From Pedobacter cryoconitis (GTDB taxonomy: Bacteria > Bacteroidota > Bacteroidia > Sphingobacteriales > Sphingobacteriaceae): a DNA stretch of 64,000 nucleotides. This document shows, piece after piece, positions 1 to 12,600 of the stretch. The first letter of the stretch is position 1; the number at the start of each line of letters is the position of its first letter. Made by a program: the position numbers and the translations under genes. The notes under the pieces are model-generated. The model searched no databases. It was not told where the DNA came from and saw only the letters and a list, made by a program, of their open reading frames with translations. Location of the stretch: the NCBI RefSeq assembly GCF_014200605.1, contig NZ_JACHCE010000014.1:1-64000 (forward strand). Direction: 5' to 3'.

Positions 1-555
1 TCTGGCTTTCACTGATTACTGACTTTTTCATCTTCCTGTTTTAAAGTTACGAATTTTCGCCTTTTATACAGTCCGATTTTCTGGGAGGGTTACAATAACA
101 GGTAGCACCTTAATTCGGATCAAGTCATAAACTTGTGGATTAGGGATTAAATTTCAAGTTTGATATTTTCTTAGTTCAAAGCAGATGGTTACGATTCTTT
201 AATAAGCTAATTACTCCCTGATTTTATAGTTCAATTTATCATTATTAAACACTCCTGATTACTTTGATCAGAGATCGGTCACCGCTTCAGCGGAATTCTT
301 AGGAGGAGAAAATATCCTGATTTTTCCATATTTTCTACTTTTAAGAAAGTTCTCTAATGTTTTTTTCGGTTTCCATTGACTGTTTCATTGTGCCCGGTAC
401 AGAATTTTTGAAACAACCCGTACTCCAAACTGCTGCTTTAAAAATGAAATCGCCCAGGATTCCCTTTGAAAATTTACCCGTTAAACTTTCCATAATAAAT
501 GCCTTTCCACCAATGTAAGCTATTAGCATTAAAGATTATCCTGATGCGTAAAAAA

Positions 556-602
556 TGTCCGTAATTGTCCGCAGCTGTCTGCAATTGTCCGCAATTGTCC
601 AT
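556..602. repeat. short tandem repeat, unit about 10 bp (tgtccgcaat)
   Basis: Four to five imperfect copies of a unit close to tgtccgcaat run head to tail. The tract lies inside the 921-bp terminal-repeat element and no open frame covers it. I see no function; it could be slipped-strand expansion or a binding-site array. Confidence 0.6.
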
Positions 603-797
603 GGGTTAGTCAAAGGGAAAATTATAATTTCATTAATCTTCATCCGGTTATGATTTGGTTGTGCCTGAGTGGTGGTCGGGGTAACACCAGGCTTTAAACA
701 GCCTTTAAGCATAGTAACTCTATGTCATTTCAACTAGTTGTTTTTACTTGGACTTGCCATGCTCTTACGTTACTTTAACACTGCTCTTACCCTAACG

Positions 798-832
798 AGT
801 ACCCGGACAGTACCCGGGCAGTACCCGGCCGA
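798..832. repeat. short tandem repeat, unit about 11 bp (agtacccggac)
   Basis: Three imperfect copies of agtacccggac follow one another and stand out as GC-rich in an AT-rich surrounding. They lie inside the same degenerate element as the repeat at 556-602. No coding frame explains them. Confidence 0.6.
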
Positions 833-1132
833 TATAGATTGATTATTTAGCTATTTTGAATTTATTTACTGACAGCCCGGCTTTGTTTCGGCTGAGTCAT
901 TCCCATGCAAATTGAAAGCTTTCAGCACAACTTCCAGAGGCATAAGAGCATCCCTGATAGCAAAGACTTTCTGTTTAGCATGTCAAAATTTATGCTTAAA
1001 AAGAGCCTGCTCCACAAGTTTATGACTTGACCCCATAATTCAGAATTCATAAAAAAAACTCACCAACTATTTTATGACGCAATAATTATTTCACAAAATA
1101 ACATAAAATATATTTATAAAGCAATTTAAGTT

Positions 1133-1140
1133 TACCTTTG
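1133..1140 (+). promoter_or_regulatory. Bacteroidota -7 box upstream of the tail-fibre-like gene
   Basis: TACCTTTG matches the Bacteroidota primary sigma-factor -7 consensus TAnnTTTG exactly. It lies 23 bases before the ATG at 1164. No clear TTG -33 element is visible at the usual spacing. Its place supports translation starting at 1164, upstream of the in-frame stop, rather than at the GTG at 1440. Confidence 0.5.
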
Positions 1141-1163
1141 AGCTATTAAAAATTCCAGATAAC

Positions 1164-2477
1164 ATGAATAAAATTTACTTAACACTCGTTATAGCATTAA
1201 CGGGTTATACTTCCTATGCACAAAACAACAGACTACTTCCAACAGGAAGTGCAGGTGTAGGTACATCAAACCCAGTGGTTCTGTTCCATATCCTTTGATC
1301 CGCATCAAGTACTTCAGCAATTCCAATACAAAGGTGGGATCCTGCTGTAGCAGGATATAACTTAACTTTATCAACTTTCAATAGTACACATGGGATTGAT
1401 TATAGATTTACTCAATTACATAATAATTTACCTATTCCTGTGTTAACATTTCAAGGAGGCAATGTGGGTATTGGTACAGCTAATCCAACCTCTGCGCTTC
1501 ATGTGCTTAGATCTCCAACTACGTTAAAGGATGCCCCCATGCAGGAATGGGATCCCGCAACCGAAGGATATAATTTAACATTATCCAATTATAGCGGCAT
1601 ACATGGAATTGATTATAGATTTACACAGCTGCATAATAATATCGCTATACCAGTTTTAACATTTCAGGCTGGAAATGTAGGGATAGGCACAACAGAACCT
1701 ATTGCTCCTCTGCATATATTAAAGTCGCCAGTTGCGCTCAAAGATGTTCCGATGCAGGAATGGGACCCCTCTACTGCAGGTTATAATTTAACATTATCAA
1801 ATTACAATGGTCCTCATGGAATTGACTATAGGTTTACGCAACGTCACAATGACATCGCTATACCCGTGTTAACATTCCAGGCTGGAAATGTAGGGATAGG
1901 CACAACAGAACCTATTGCTCCTCTGCATATATTAAAGTCGCCTGTTGCGCTCAAAGATGTTCCGATGCAGGAATGGGACCCCTCTACTGCAGGCTATAAT
2001 TTAACATTATCAAATTACAATGGTGAACATGGCATTGATTACAGGTTTACTCAGTTACATAATGGCTCACCCATTTCAGTTTTAGCCTTTCAGGGAGGTA
2101 ATGTAGGTATAGGAACAACATCCCCTGATTCAAAATTAACCGTTAATGGCACTATCCATTCAAAAGAAGTCCGGATTGACCTGAATGTGAGTGGAGGATG
2201 GCCAGACTATGTATTTAAACCAGAATATAATTTACTCCCTCTAAACGAGGTAAAATTATACGTCGATAAACATTATCATTTACCAGAAATGCCAACAGAA
2301 AAAGAAGTTGCATTAAATGGTATTAATGTAGGTGAAATTAACAAGTTGCTATTGAAAAAAGTGGAAGAACTGACGTTGTATCTTATCCAGCAGAAACAAG
2401 AAACTGACAAACAGAATAAAGCCCGGCAACAACAGATAAACGAACTGAAAGACCTGGTATCAAAACTTATCAAATAA
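1164..2477 (+). pseudogene. tail-fibre-like repeat protein, interrupted by one in-frame TGA
   Basis: From the ATG at 1164 the frame encodes a signal peptide (MNKIYLTLVIALTGYTSYAQ) and reaches a TGA at 1296-1298. It then continues open in the same frame to 2477; without the stop the product would be 437 residues. The body is five 71-residue units starting every 213 bp (1245, 1458, 1671, 1884, 2097). Each carries a GNVGIGT motif, an LHxL motif, a WDP motif and HGIDYRFTQ. The C-terminal part has the HLPEMP and NKLLLKKVEELTLYL motifs and a coiled coil ending LVSKLIK, a layout common in Bacteroidota surface proteins related to phage tail fibres. The TGA falls where another unit has AGA in its HVLRS motif, so one base change explains it. 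The alternatives are stop read-through, reinitiation at the GTG at 1440 (345 residues, without signal peptide), or a sequencing error. Confidence 0.75.
1245..2309 (+). repeat. five 213-bp tandem coding repeats
   Basis: The Gly codon opening the GNVGIGT-type motif recurs at 1245, 1458, 1671, 1884 and 2097, exactly 213 bp apart each time. The third and fourth units are almost identical in DNA over long stretches, whereas the first and fifth have diverged; the fifth passes into the C-terminal domain. This suggests recent duplication in the middle of the array, with no change of frame. Confidence 0.85.
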
Positions 2478-2496
2478 ACCTCTTCCCACTCTTTTC

Positions 2497-2532
2497 AAAA
2501 AGCCTTTCAGCTAATCCTGAAAGGCTTTTTTT
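2497..2532 (+). terminator. rho-independent terminator after the tail-fibre-like gene
   Basis: A perfect 10-bp stem (agcctttcag with ctgaaaggct) encloses a 6-base loop and runs into six or more T. It sits 20 bases after the stop codon at 2477. Confidence 0.85.
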
Positions 2533-3656
2533 TATATTAAAAAACCACACTCACAATTATCTGCCCTCTATTAAAATTCCGCTTCACGGACTGCCCCTTC
2601 CTCTCCCGAAATTGAGATCAAATAAGCCTAACAAAATCTCAATTAATAATCCTGTATTGCTTATAAAATCTCTGCTCATCTCCGGCAACCCCTATCTGAA
2701 TTTTAACCATAAAACGCAATTTCATTCCTTGTTATAAACTGTATTAAACTGAATACAAATCACATTTCTAAAAAGGACGCATGAATTAAAAATCAAACAA
2801 AAATCATCTCTTATGAAAGCAACATTTAAAAATAAATAAATTTATTTTTATCATTTATACTGACGAAATAGAAATGATTATTATTGACAATTTATTTCTC
2901 TATGAATATCATAAAATCAAAAATCTAACGTCGATTTCCGGAGATTAAAAATTACCGGACAAAACACTCCTATTTGGAATAATACATTGTTTAAAACATT
3001 TAAACAGCTAAAAACCCAATTCTCAACACTTAACTAAATGTAGAAACAAGGGTCAAAAAATACAGATAAACAATCTTTATACGACAAATATAATCTCAGA
3101 GTAAATTGACAAAAATAGTTCTGAACCAATAAATTTTGAAGTCATCTTCCCGAGAATCACAAAAAAAACTACATAAACAGTTGCATTTCAACCATGTAAC
3201 GGCACACTTCTTGATCACTCAATAAATACTATACTATTTTGTACGAATTTAAGTACACAAATAAGTGTATTTCCTAAAAGGGAAAAATTACAATACTGTT
3301 ATCTAACCTATATAAACTACAAAAAATAGAACTCAAAAATGAGTTTCTATTAGCGCATCTTCTACTATCTAAAAAAGGCAAGAATTAAATATATGCTTCA
3401 CAGCATATAAGTTATCATCACAAGTAACTTACCTAAAGCTCTTTGAGTATGAAAAAAATCTACATTCAAATTCCCCCCTTCTCTTTCCCGAAAATCCATA
3501 CAAAGGATACATGCATTAATCTGATACGATTTCTGGGGTAATCTCCTGAAATCATTTCTCTGTTAATATCATTTACCAAAGTATTAGGCCAATATCTCTG
3601 AGCTATCAGTTTCTTATTGGTTAACCAAACCTACTACATGTCAAAATCTGTAAAGC
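2533..3656. other. gene-free AT-rich stretch before the giant surface protein
   Basis: About 1.1 kb holds no open frame I can support on either strand. It is AT-rich with many A-tracts. Two small hairpins lie side by side (tatatgct/agcatata at 3390-3409 and aagtta/taactt at 3409-3430), and a 12-base palindrome TTGGTTAACCAA lies at 3617-3628. The promoter of the downstream 13.7-kb gene should be here, but I found no convincing TTG plus TAnnTTTG pair. Confidence 0.6.
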
Positions 3657-6600
3657 ATGAAACTAATCTACATCCGACTACTCTCTTTCTTTTTTTTCAA
3701 AATCAGCAAAGTTACTACTTGTGTTGAGCAATTATCATTAACAGACAGCTTAAATCGCAGAGATTTTTTTGAAAAAGAGCAAAAATATACTCAGGAAAAA
3801 TCTGATTTTCACCTTCAATTCAAAAAGATCGGATTTATTTTGTTATTTCTGATGACGAGTATCGGGGCTAGTGCCCAGTTTACAATTACCGAAACCTTTC
3901 AAGGGAGTTCTGCAGCTGGCATAACTATTGGCCCGGACGCTATACTTACATCCGGAGGTGTAGATCCTGTCAATCAGGGATGGCTCAGACTAACACCTGC
4001 CGCATTAACCAAGTCTGGTTTTGCTTATATTAACCAATCATTCCCCTCTACCCTAGGGGTTTTAGCCGATTTTGAATATAAAACATGGCGCCCGGATAAT
4101 CCAACATTTGGGGGTGCGGATGGAATTGGCGTTTTCCTGTTTGATGCCGCAACATCACCTTTTAAATTAGGCCCCAACGGAGGATCCCTGGGTTATACTG
4201 CAACCGCAGCAGGAAATGGCTTGAGCGGAGGTTATATTGGTGTCGGCCTGGATGAATTTGGTAATTTTTCTTCAAACCAGGGAGGGCCTGGTCAAACTCC
4301 AAATTCGGTTGTATTAAGGGGGCCGACAACAGCTGCTTTTGCTACATCAAACCTTTACCGTGCCGGAGCCAGCGTAGGTGCAATTGGCTATGGGACTCTT
4401 ACTGCAACAAGGCCTACAGATGCCCAATTTTACAGAAGGGTTCAGATAGAAATTACACCAACAGGCGCTGCTAATACTTATTCAGTAGTGGTACGATGGA
4501 AAACAAGCCCTACAGGGGCTTTTGTTCAGTTATTCCAAAATACGCTGACCACTACTACTCCAGTACCAGCATTCTTAAAAATTGGTTTCGCCTCATCGAC
4601 AGGTGGCGGATATAATAATCACGAAATCAGAAACTTAATCGTCACAACTCCGGGTGGGGTACGTATAATTAAAAGCGTAGATAAATTAACTGCAAATATC
4701 GGAGATCCGTTAACCTATACCATGAACGTAACCAATCAGACCAATTCATTGTTAAATGGTTTGAGTTTTCAAGATAATCTTCCGGCAGGTTTTCAGGTTA
4801 CAAATGTACAGTTTCTGCCTAATGGCAGCGCCAGTACAGCAACCGGTTTTACTTCTACTTCGATATCAAGTGCGACAGTTAATTTAGCACCCGCTGCTAC
4901 CGGAACTTTTGTGGTTACTGGTAGAGTAGCCTCCTATCCACCAGGTGGGGTCCTCACAAATACTGGTATTTTTAACACAGGAACAAACGGCGTCAATGAC
5001 CCGGATAAGACGAATGACACTTCTACTGTCAGGACAGTTATACTCCAAAATGATTTATCAATAACTAAAACGGTAAATGTCGCTGCACCAAGAGTAAACA
5101 GCAACGTTGCCTTTACCCTGACTGTAAAAAATAACGGAACATTTCCTTCAACCGGAGCTACGGTCAACGATTTATTACCTGCCGGATATACTTATTTACC
5201 AAGTACACCCGGAGTTGGAACCTATAATTCTACAACGGGAGTCTGGACTATTGGTAATCTTGCCGCAGGCGGAACAGCCACTTTTACCATCAATGCAAAA
5301 GTACTCGGCGCAGGCCCTTACGCAAATACAGCGACAGTCTCTGCTACTGAATTCGATGCAAATACAAGTAACAATACAGCCACAGCTACGACCACACCAA
5401 TTGCACCATATGACCTGGCTGTTGTCAAAACAGCTACCCCTGCAACAGCTATTGCAGGTCAGCCTTTAACCTATACCATCACCTTAACTAACAATGGCCC
5501 AAGTCCGATACTGGCTACAGATCCTATTAATGTAACGGATAATCTGCCGGCAGGTTTCACAGCATCAACTTATACTGCTGCAACCGGAACCTATAACAGT
5601 GCCGATGGAACCTGGACCGGGTTAACCCTGGCCAGTGGCCAGTCCACTACTTTAGCAATTGCAGGAACAGTTAGTCCTACCGCTACAGGCCCTTTAAGTA
5701 ATACTGCTGTAGTGGCAACCCCTCCAGGTATAACCGATCCTGTGCCGGGGAATAATACTTCAACAATCTCCACTCCATTAAACAGGGTATTAGATCTTGG
5801 CGTCACTAAGACTTCAAATCCAACGACTGTAATTGCAGGTCAGCCAATCACCTATACAATTACCCTGACCAATAACGGCCCGACTGGCTTACTCACTACT
5901 GATATAGTGAATGTAACGGATAATCTGCCGGCCGGATTTACAGCCACAAGCTATACCCCTGCCAACGGGACTTATACCAGCAGCAATGGGAACTGGACTG
6001 GCTTAGCTCTGGCCAGTGGCCAGTCTACCACTTTGGTTATAGCAGGAACGAGCTCACCATCGGCATCAGGTACATTAACCAATACAGTTACCTTAACACC
6101 GCCAACAGGTACTACAGACCCGATCCCTGGTAATAACACGGCAACCACACCAACCACGGTAACCAGACAAATAGATTTTAGCCTCACTAAAACTGCAAGC
6201 CCTAAGCCAGCAGTAGCCGGACAAGCTTTAACTTATACGTTAACCTTAAAAAACAACGGAGGAAGCAGTTTACTAGCCAGTGACATTGTTAACGTCACTG
6301 ATAACTTACCTGCCGGATTTACAGCCACAAGCTATACACCGGCTACCGGAACATATACCAGTTCAACCGGCAACTGGACAGGTTTAACTTTAGCTAACGG
6401 ACAAAGTACAAACTTAGTAATTGCCGGAACCATAGCAGCAGGGGCTCCGGCAGGAAACCTGACAAATACTGCGACAGTTACACCTCCAACCGGAATAACT
6501 GATCCAGCACCGGGTAATAATACTGCAACTGATGTTACAGCAGTAACCAGGGTGATTGATTTGGGCGTGAGTAAAACTGCTTCGCCAAACCCGGCAGTAA

Positions 6601-9600
6601 CAGGCAATACATTAACTTACACTATTACCTTAACGAATAATGGACCAGGTTCGCTGATTGCTGCTGATGTGATTAAAGTCATCGATAATTTGCCTGCCGG
6701 ATTTACCGCCACAGCTTATACTCCTGCTTCAGGCACTTATACCAGTGCCAATGGGAACTGGACAGGCTTAACACTCGCAAGCGGACAAACGACAACGCTC
6801 CTAATCACAGGAACAGTGGCTGCAAATGCAACAGGTTCACTAAGTAACACAGTTACAGTGACTGTACCCACAGGTGTCACTGACCCGACACCTGGTAATA
6901 ATACATCCACGATCACCACCCCGGTCAGCCGCGTGATTGACCTGAATGTGACTAAGGTTGGCTCACCAAAACCTGCCATCGCCGGAAGACCTTTAACCTA
7001 TGTCATCACTTTAACCAATACAGGCCCGGGTTCTTTGCTGGCTTCTGATATAGTCACCATAAACGATAACCTGCCAGCAGGATTTACAGCGACAAGCTTT
7101 ACCCCTTCGGCCGGTGCCTATACCAGTTCAAACGGGAACTGGACAGGCTTAACTTTAGCACTTAACCAATCAGCTACTTTAACTATTACGGGTGATCTTT
7201 CACCAACCGCAAGCGGGTCGATAACAAATACTGTAACTGTTACCCCACCTGCCGGAACAACTGATCCGACACCAAACACAGCAACAGACGTTACCCCGAT
7301 TAACCGCATTATAGATTTTGGTATTAATAAAATATCAACTCCCGGTACTGGTATCGCTGGTGAAGCTTTAACTTATACCATTACTTTAACCAATAATGGT
7401 TCCAGTACTTTGGCAGCTGCCGATGTAGTCAACGTTACAGATAATCTGCCTGCTGGTTTTACAGCAACAAGCTATACGCCTGCTGCCGGAACTTATACCA
7501 GTTCAAACGGGAACTGGACAGGTTTAACGCTGGCAAATGGGCAATCGACAACTTTAACTATCAGAGGGACCATTGCGCCAACAATAACCGCAGCACTCAG
7601 CAATACGGTAACTGTAACCAGCCCTCCGGGAATTACAGATCCAACACCAGGAAATAACACTTCAACGGTCACAACTAATGTAACCAGCAAACCTGTATTA
7701 ACCATTACAAAACTGGGAGCTGCAGGTTTAACCGCTGGAAATACAGCAACTTATACCCTGAATATCTCCAATACCGGCAGCAGTAATGCTGTTGGTGCAA
7801 ATATTACGGATATCGTACCCGCAGCCTTAACAAATGTAAGCTGGAAAACTACAGTAGCCGGTACTGCAGCGATAACTGCAGGCGCAACCGGGACTGGAAA
7901 TAACCTGAACATTACGGCAAATATCCCGGCAGGTGCAGCCAATACCATAACAGTGACCATTACTGGTACAGTAGATCCGGGAGCAACAGGCAATGTAAGC
8001 AATACAGCGACTGTTACACCTGCTGAACCAACAGGAACAGGAAGCAATTCTACTGTGAATGCGAATGTGACCAGTACTTCGGGCGTTGTGATCACCAAAA
8101 CAGGCCCTTCGGCAGCTACAGCTGGTAATCAGATCACCTATCAGGTAGAAATTTCAAATAACGGACCGAGTAATGCTACGGGCACACAAATTTCAGATCC
8201 TGTTCCTGCTTCGCTAAGTAATGTAAGCTGGTCAACACAACTGACGGGTGCTGCAACAGTGACTACCGGCGCCACAGGAACGGGAAATACTGTAAATGTT
8301 ACCGCTAATATTCCAGCAGGGACTTCTAATAAAGCCGTCATTATTGTAAAAGGTACGATAGATCCTGCTTTTACGGAAACCATAACCAACAATGCTACAG
8401 CTACTCCTGCCGAACCAGGCAGTACACCTGTCAATGCACAGGCCGTTACTACAGTTAAAAAACTACCAGTATTTACCGTAACCAAGAGCGGCCCTGCTAC
8501 TGCTACAGCAGGGAATACGGTTGTTTATACGATCAATGTTAAAAATACAGGCCCGTCAAATAGTTTAAATACATTGATTGCTGACGCTGTTCCTGCTGCA
8601 ATTACCGGGGTAAGCTGGACTGCTAATGTAACCGGCGGTACTGCATTAATTAATAGCGGCGCTGCCGGAACTGGTAATGCGGTTAGTGTAAATGCTAATT
8701 TTGGCGCCAACAGTACCGTACAAATTGTAGTTTCAGGAACGATAGCTTCCAATGCATCGGGCACCATCATAAATACCGCGACCGCTACCCCCTCAGAAAC
8801 AGGAACAACTCCTGTAACTTCGACACCTGTCAATACGGTGCTAAGTTCAAAATCGGGCTTAACAATTGTTAAAAGTGTTACTCCAGCAGTCAATGCAGGC
8901 AGTAGTATTACCTATACCGTTGAGGTTGGTAATACAGGCCCAAGTGATGCCATAAATGCACATGTGCAGGATGCTATCCCTGCAAACGTCATTGCCACAG
9001 CATGGACTTCAGTAACCCGGGGGACAGCTACAATTTCTTCTGGCGCTACCGGAACAGGAAATACATTAGACGCGATTACCAGCATACCGGCTGGTGCAGG
9101 CAATAAAGTAATATTCACTATTACTGGTAAAGCTGATCCGTCTTTCAATGGTTCAATATCCAATACCGCTTCGGTAACTGCGACTGAGCCAAACAGCCCT
9201 TCACCAACTTCTACAGTTAATACGGTTGCGAGCAGAACACCAGTACTATCGATCACTAAAAATGGCCCTTCATCTATCAATGCAGGAGAAACAATTACTT
9301 ATACGATCGATATTACCAACAATAGTGCTTCTGACGCGTTAAACCTGGCTATTAGCGACATCGTACCAGCAACACTGACTAATGTCAGCTGGACAGCGAC
9401 TAAAACTGGTAACGCATTAATCATTGGCGCCTTAACCGGAACAGGAAATACGATTAACCTGAATGGAAATGTCGCTGCAGGTAGTGCAAATCATATTACT
9501 ATCGTAGTGACGGGCAAAGTAGCTGCCGGTTTTAGCGGCTCACTGACCAATACAGCAACAGTTACTCCGGCCGAACCGGGAACTGCTGCTGCCTCGGCTA

Positions 9601-12600
9601 CTGCCACAACAACTGTAACACGCATACCAGTATTAGCTATACAAAAAAATGGGCCGGCAGCATTAAGTGCAGGTCAGGCTATCACTTATACCATCTCTGT
9701 AAAAAATATCAGTCAGGCCAATGCGACCGGGTCAGTAATTACTGACCAGATTCCTGCCAGTATCCTAAACCCATCCTGGGTAACTTCAGTGAATGGAGCT
9801 GCTGTAATAACAGCTGGTGCTAGCGGAACAGGATCGGCTTTAAGTGTAACTGGTAATATCGGCGGAAACAGCACCGATGAAATCCGGATTACCATATCAG
9901 GGACAGTAAACCCTGCAGCTACTGCAAATATCAGTAATAGCGCAACGGTTACCCCGGCCGAAACCGGAACTGTGCCTCAAACAGCGGGACCAGTTATCAC
10001 AACAATTACTAAAACGCCTGCTATTTCCATCACTAAAACGGGACCGGCAACAGCAAATGCCGGTGAAACGGTTACTTATGTAATTAATGCAGTAAACAAC
10101 GGACCTTCTAATGCAACTGCATTAGTGATTACTGATGTAGTACCAGCGCAACTAACCAATGTAACCTGGTCTGCTTTGCCTGCAGGAACATCTACGGTAG
10201 TTACCGCAGCCGGAACAGGGAATAATGTAAGTGTAACAGGAAATCTGAATGTGGGCAATGCAAATCATATTCAAATCACCGTTTCCGGAAAATTAAGTTC
10301 AGCACAGGCAAATGCGGTACTTGCTAATACAGCTACTGCGACTCCGTCCGAACCTGGTATCCCTCCGGTTTCTTCCAATACGGTCAATACAACAATTCAG
10401 CATAAAAATGCCCTGACTATTAGTAAAACCGGGCCGGCAACTGTAAATGCAGGCGGACAGGTAGTTTATAATTTAACCATCGCCAATAATGGCCCAAGTG
10501 ATGCAGTAGCGGCTATAATTACTGATCAGGTTACTGCAAACTTAACAGGTGTTACGTGGTCTGCAACCACTACAGGCGCCGCAACAGTTACAGCTCCATC
10601 TGGTACTGGCAATGCCGTTAACGTAACTGGTAATATCCCGGCAGGTGCAGCAAACCATATCAATGTGATGATCACCGGTAAGCTTAATTCTGCTTTTACA
10701 GGTACTGCAATCACAAATACAGCAACAGTAACCCCTGCTGAGCCAGGCAATAACCCGGTTACTTCAAGCATTGTAACTACCGGGGTTACCAAAAATGCTG
10801 AGCTGCTCATTCTTAAATCCGGATCAGCTACTGCAGTAGCCGGTAAACCGGTTACCTATACGATCAGGGTCAATAATGCGGGTCCAAGTGATGTTATAGG
10901 TGCAAGAGTACAGGATATTATCCCTGCGGCGATTCAAAACCCTTTATGGACAGTAGCTACTTCTGGTACTGCCGGAGCAAACCTGTTAAACGGCGGCGGA
11001 AATATAGATCTGCTGGCAAATTTAAAAGCGAATGGTCTGGATGCCCTTGAAATCACTGTAACTGGTAATCTTGACCCACTTTTCAACGCGAATACTGCTG
11101 TTACAAATACAGCAACGGTCACACCGCCTGCAGGGGTTACAGGAACACCTGGCACAAGTACGGTAACGACTACTACATCGGCTTCGGCAAATGTAAGGAT
11201 CGTAAAATCAGGACCGGCAAATGTTGGTGCTGGTGAACCCATACAATATGAACTCCGCATTACTAATGCCGGGCCAAGTACAGCCACAGCAACTTCGATT
11301 ATAGATAACCTGCCAGCAGGTGTGAATGCCAGCATTCTCAATCCGGTCTGGACTGCTACAGCTTCTGGCGGAGCCACCGTATCTGTTCCAAATGGGAATG
11401 GAAATGTAAGTCTGCTTGCTGACATTCCAGTTACCGGAACAGTAATCGTGACGGTATCCGGAACAGTAGATCCGGCTTCAGTTGACAATACTCTGATGCC
11501 AAATACCGCTACCGCAAACAGTGCGGTCCCAGATCCTGAACCTGGAAATAATACGGCTACAGTACCCACAACAATTACCAATTCACCAGATTTCAGAGTT
11601 TCTAAATCAGGGCCGGCTACCGCAAATATCGGAGACCCGATTACTTATAAAATTGTGGTCACGAATTCAGGACCGGGTAATATAACAGGCGCAACCATTG
11701 CCGATCCTATCCCTGCAGATGTACAGGTTACAGACTGGACAGCGACAGCATTGTATAATGCGAAGATAAATGGAGCGGCTACAGTAACAGGTACAGGCAA
11801 TAACATTAATCTTTCTGCTGTAGACATTGAGGCAGGAACTAGTAATGCTATTGAAATTACCATTAATGGTTTTGTAAAAACAACTGCTGGCGCAAGCTTT
11901 ACCAATACAGTAACTGTTACTTCTGGTAATGTCCGTTCAAGTTCTGTTGTGACTTCTGTAAATCAGTCTACTGATTTACGAGTGGAGAAACAAGGTCCTC
12001 AAACTATAGCTGCAGGTGAAAACATCTCTTATACTATAAAGGCATTTAACAATGGAACAGTAGATGCGAATGGGATAACAATTAATGATATTGTTCCAGC
12101 ACAGGTAGTAGTTAGCGACTGGACTGCAACTGTTGCCGGAACTGCGACGATCACCTCAGGAACTTCTGGCACAGGCAATACGATAGCAACAGCCGGGACT
12201 ATTCCTGCCGGTGACGACAGCAATTATATCCTGATTACAGTTAATGGAAAAGTTCCTGCAGGTACACTGCCTGTTACGATCAATAACACAGCCAGCATCG
12301 TTCTTCCAGCAGGTTTACTGGATTATAATCTGGCAAATAATACATCGACAGCGAGTACAATTATAACTAACAACCCTACTTTACAGGTATCGAAAAGCGG
12401 ACCTCAGACCGCTGTTGCAGGTGAACAGATACATTATGTGGTTCAGGTTAGCAATAACGGTCCAAGTGATGCACTGGCAGTTAATATCACTGATGCAATA
12501 CCTCCTCAATTACTCAATTATACCTGGATAGCAACCAGCTCAGGAACTGCTGCGATTACCTCCGTTCCTACTACGGGAACGATGATTAATCCTGCCGTTA

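Larger units (their letters stand above)
115..1035. mobile_element. degenerate element with 25-bp terminal inverted repeats
   Basis: The bases at 115-139 and the reverse complement of 1011-1035 agree at 23 of 25 positions; the inner 20 bases are identical (core tcaagtcataaacttgtgga). The four bases TAAT lie immediately outside both ends (111-114 and 1036-1039), as a target-site duplication would. No intact transposase frame lies inside. On the minus strand a 39-codon open stretch (866-982) ends near the right terminus, but I do not recognise it. The most likely reading is an insertion sequence that lost its transposase, or a MITE-like derivative. The family is not identifiable by eye, and a 4-bp duplication in AT-rich DNA could be chance. 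Confidence 0.55.

Noticed and set aside
341..529. 62-codon minus-strand frame inside the 921-bp element
   Set aside because: No recognisable motif and no start context; it could be a relic, but I cannot support it as a gene.
1245..2309. CRISPR-like periodic repeats
   Set aside because: The period is 213 bp with full coding continuity; there are no short identical repeats with unique spacers.
1440..2477. Independent 345-residue gene starting at GTG 1440
   Set aside because: The start falls in the middle of a repeat unit, and the same frame continues upstream to an ATG with signal peptide and -7 box, broken only by one TGA. I treat it as part of the longer disrupted gene.
3639..3730. Start of the giant protein at the ATG at 3639
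   Set aside because: It is in a different frame that closes after about 30 codons; the frame of the giant protein is preceded by TAA at 3651.
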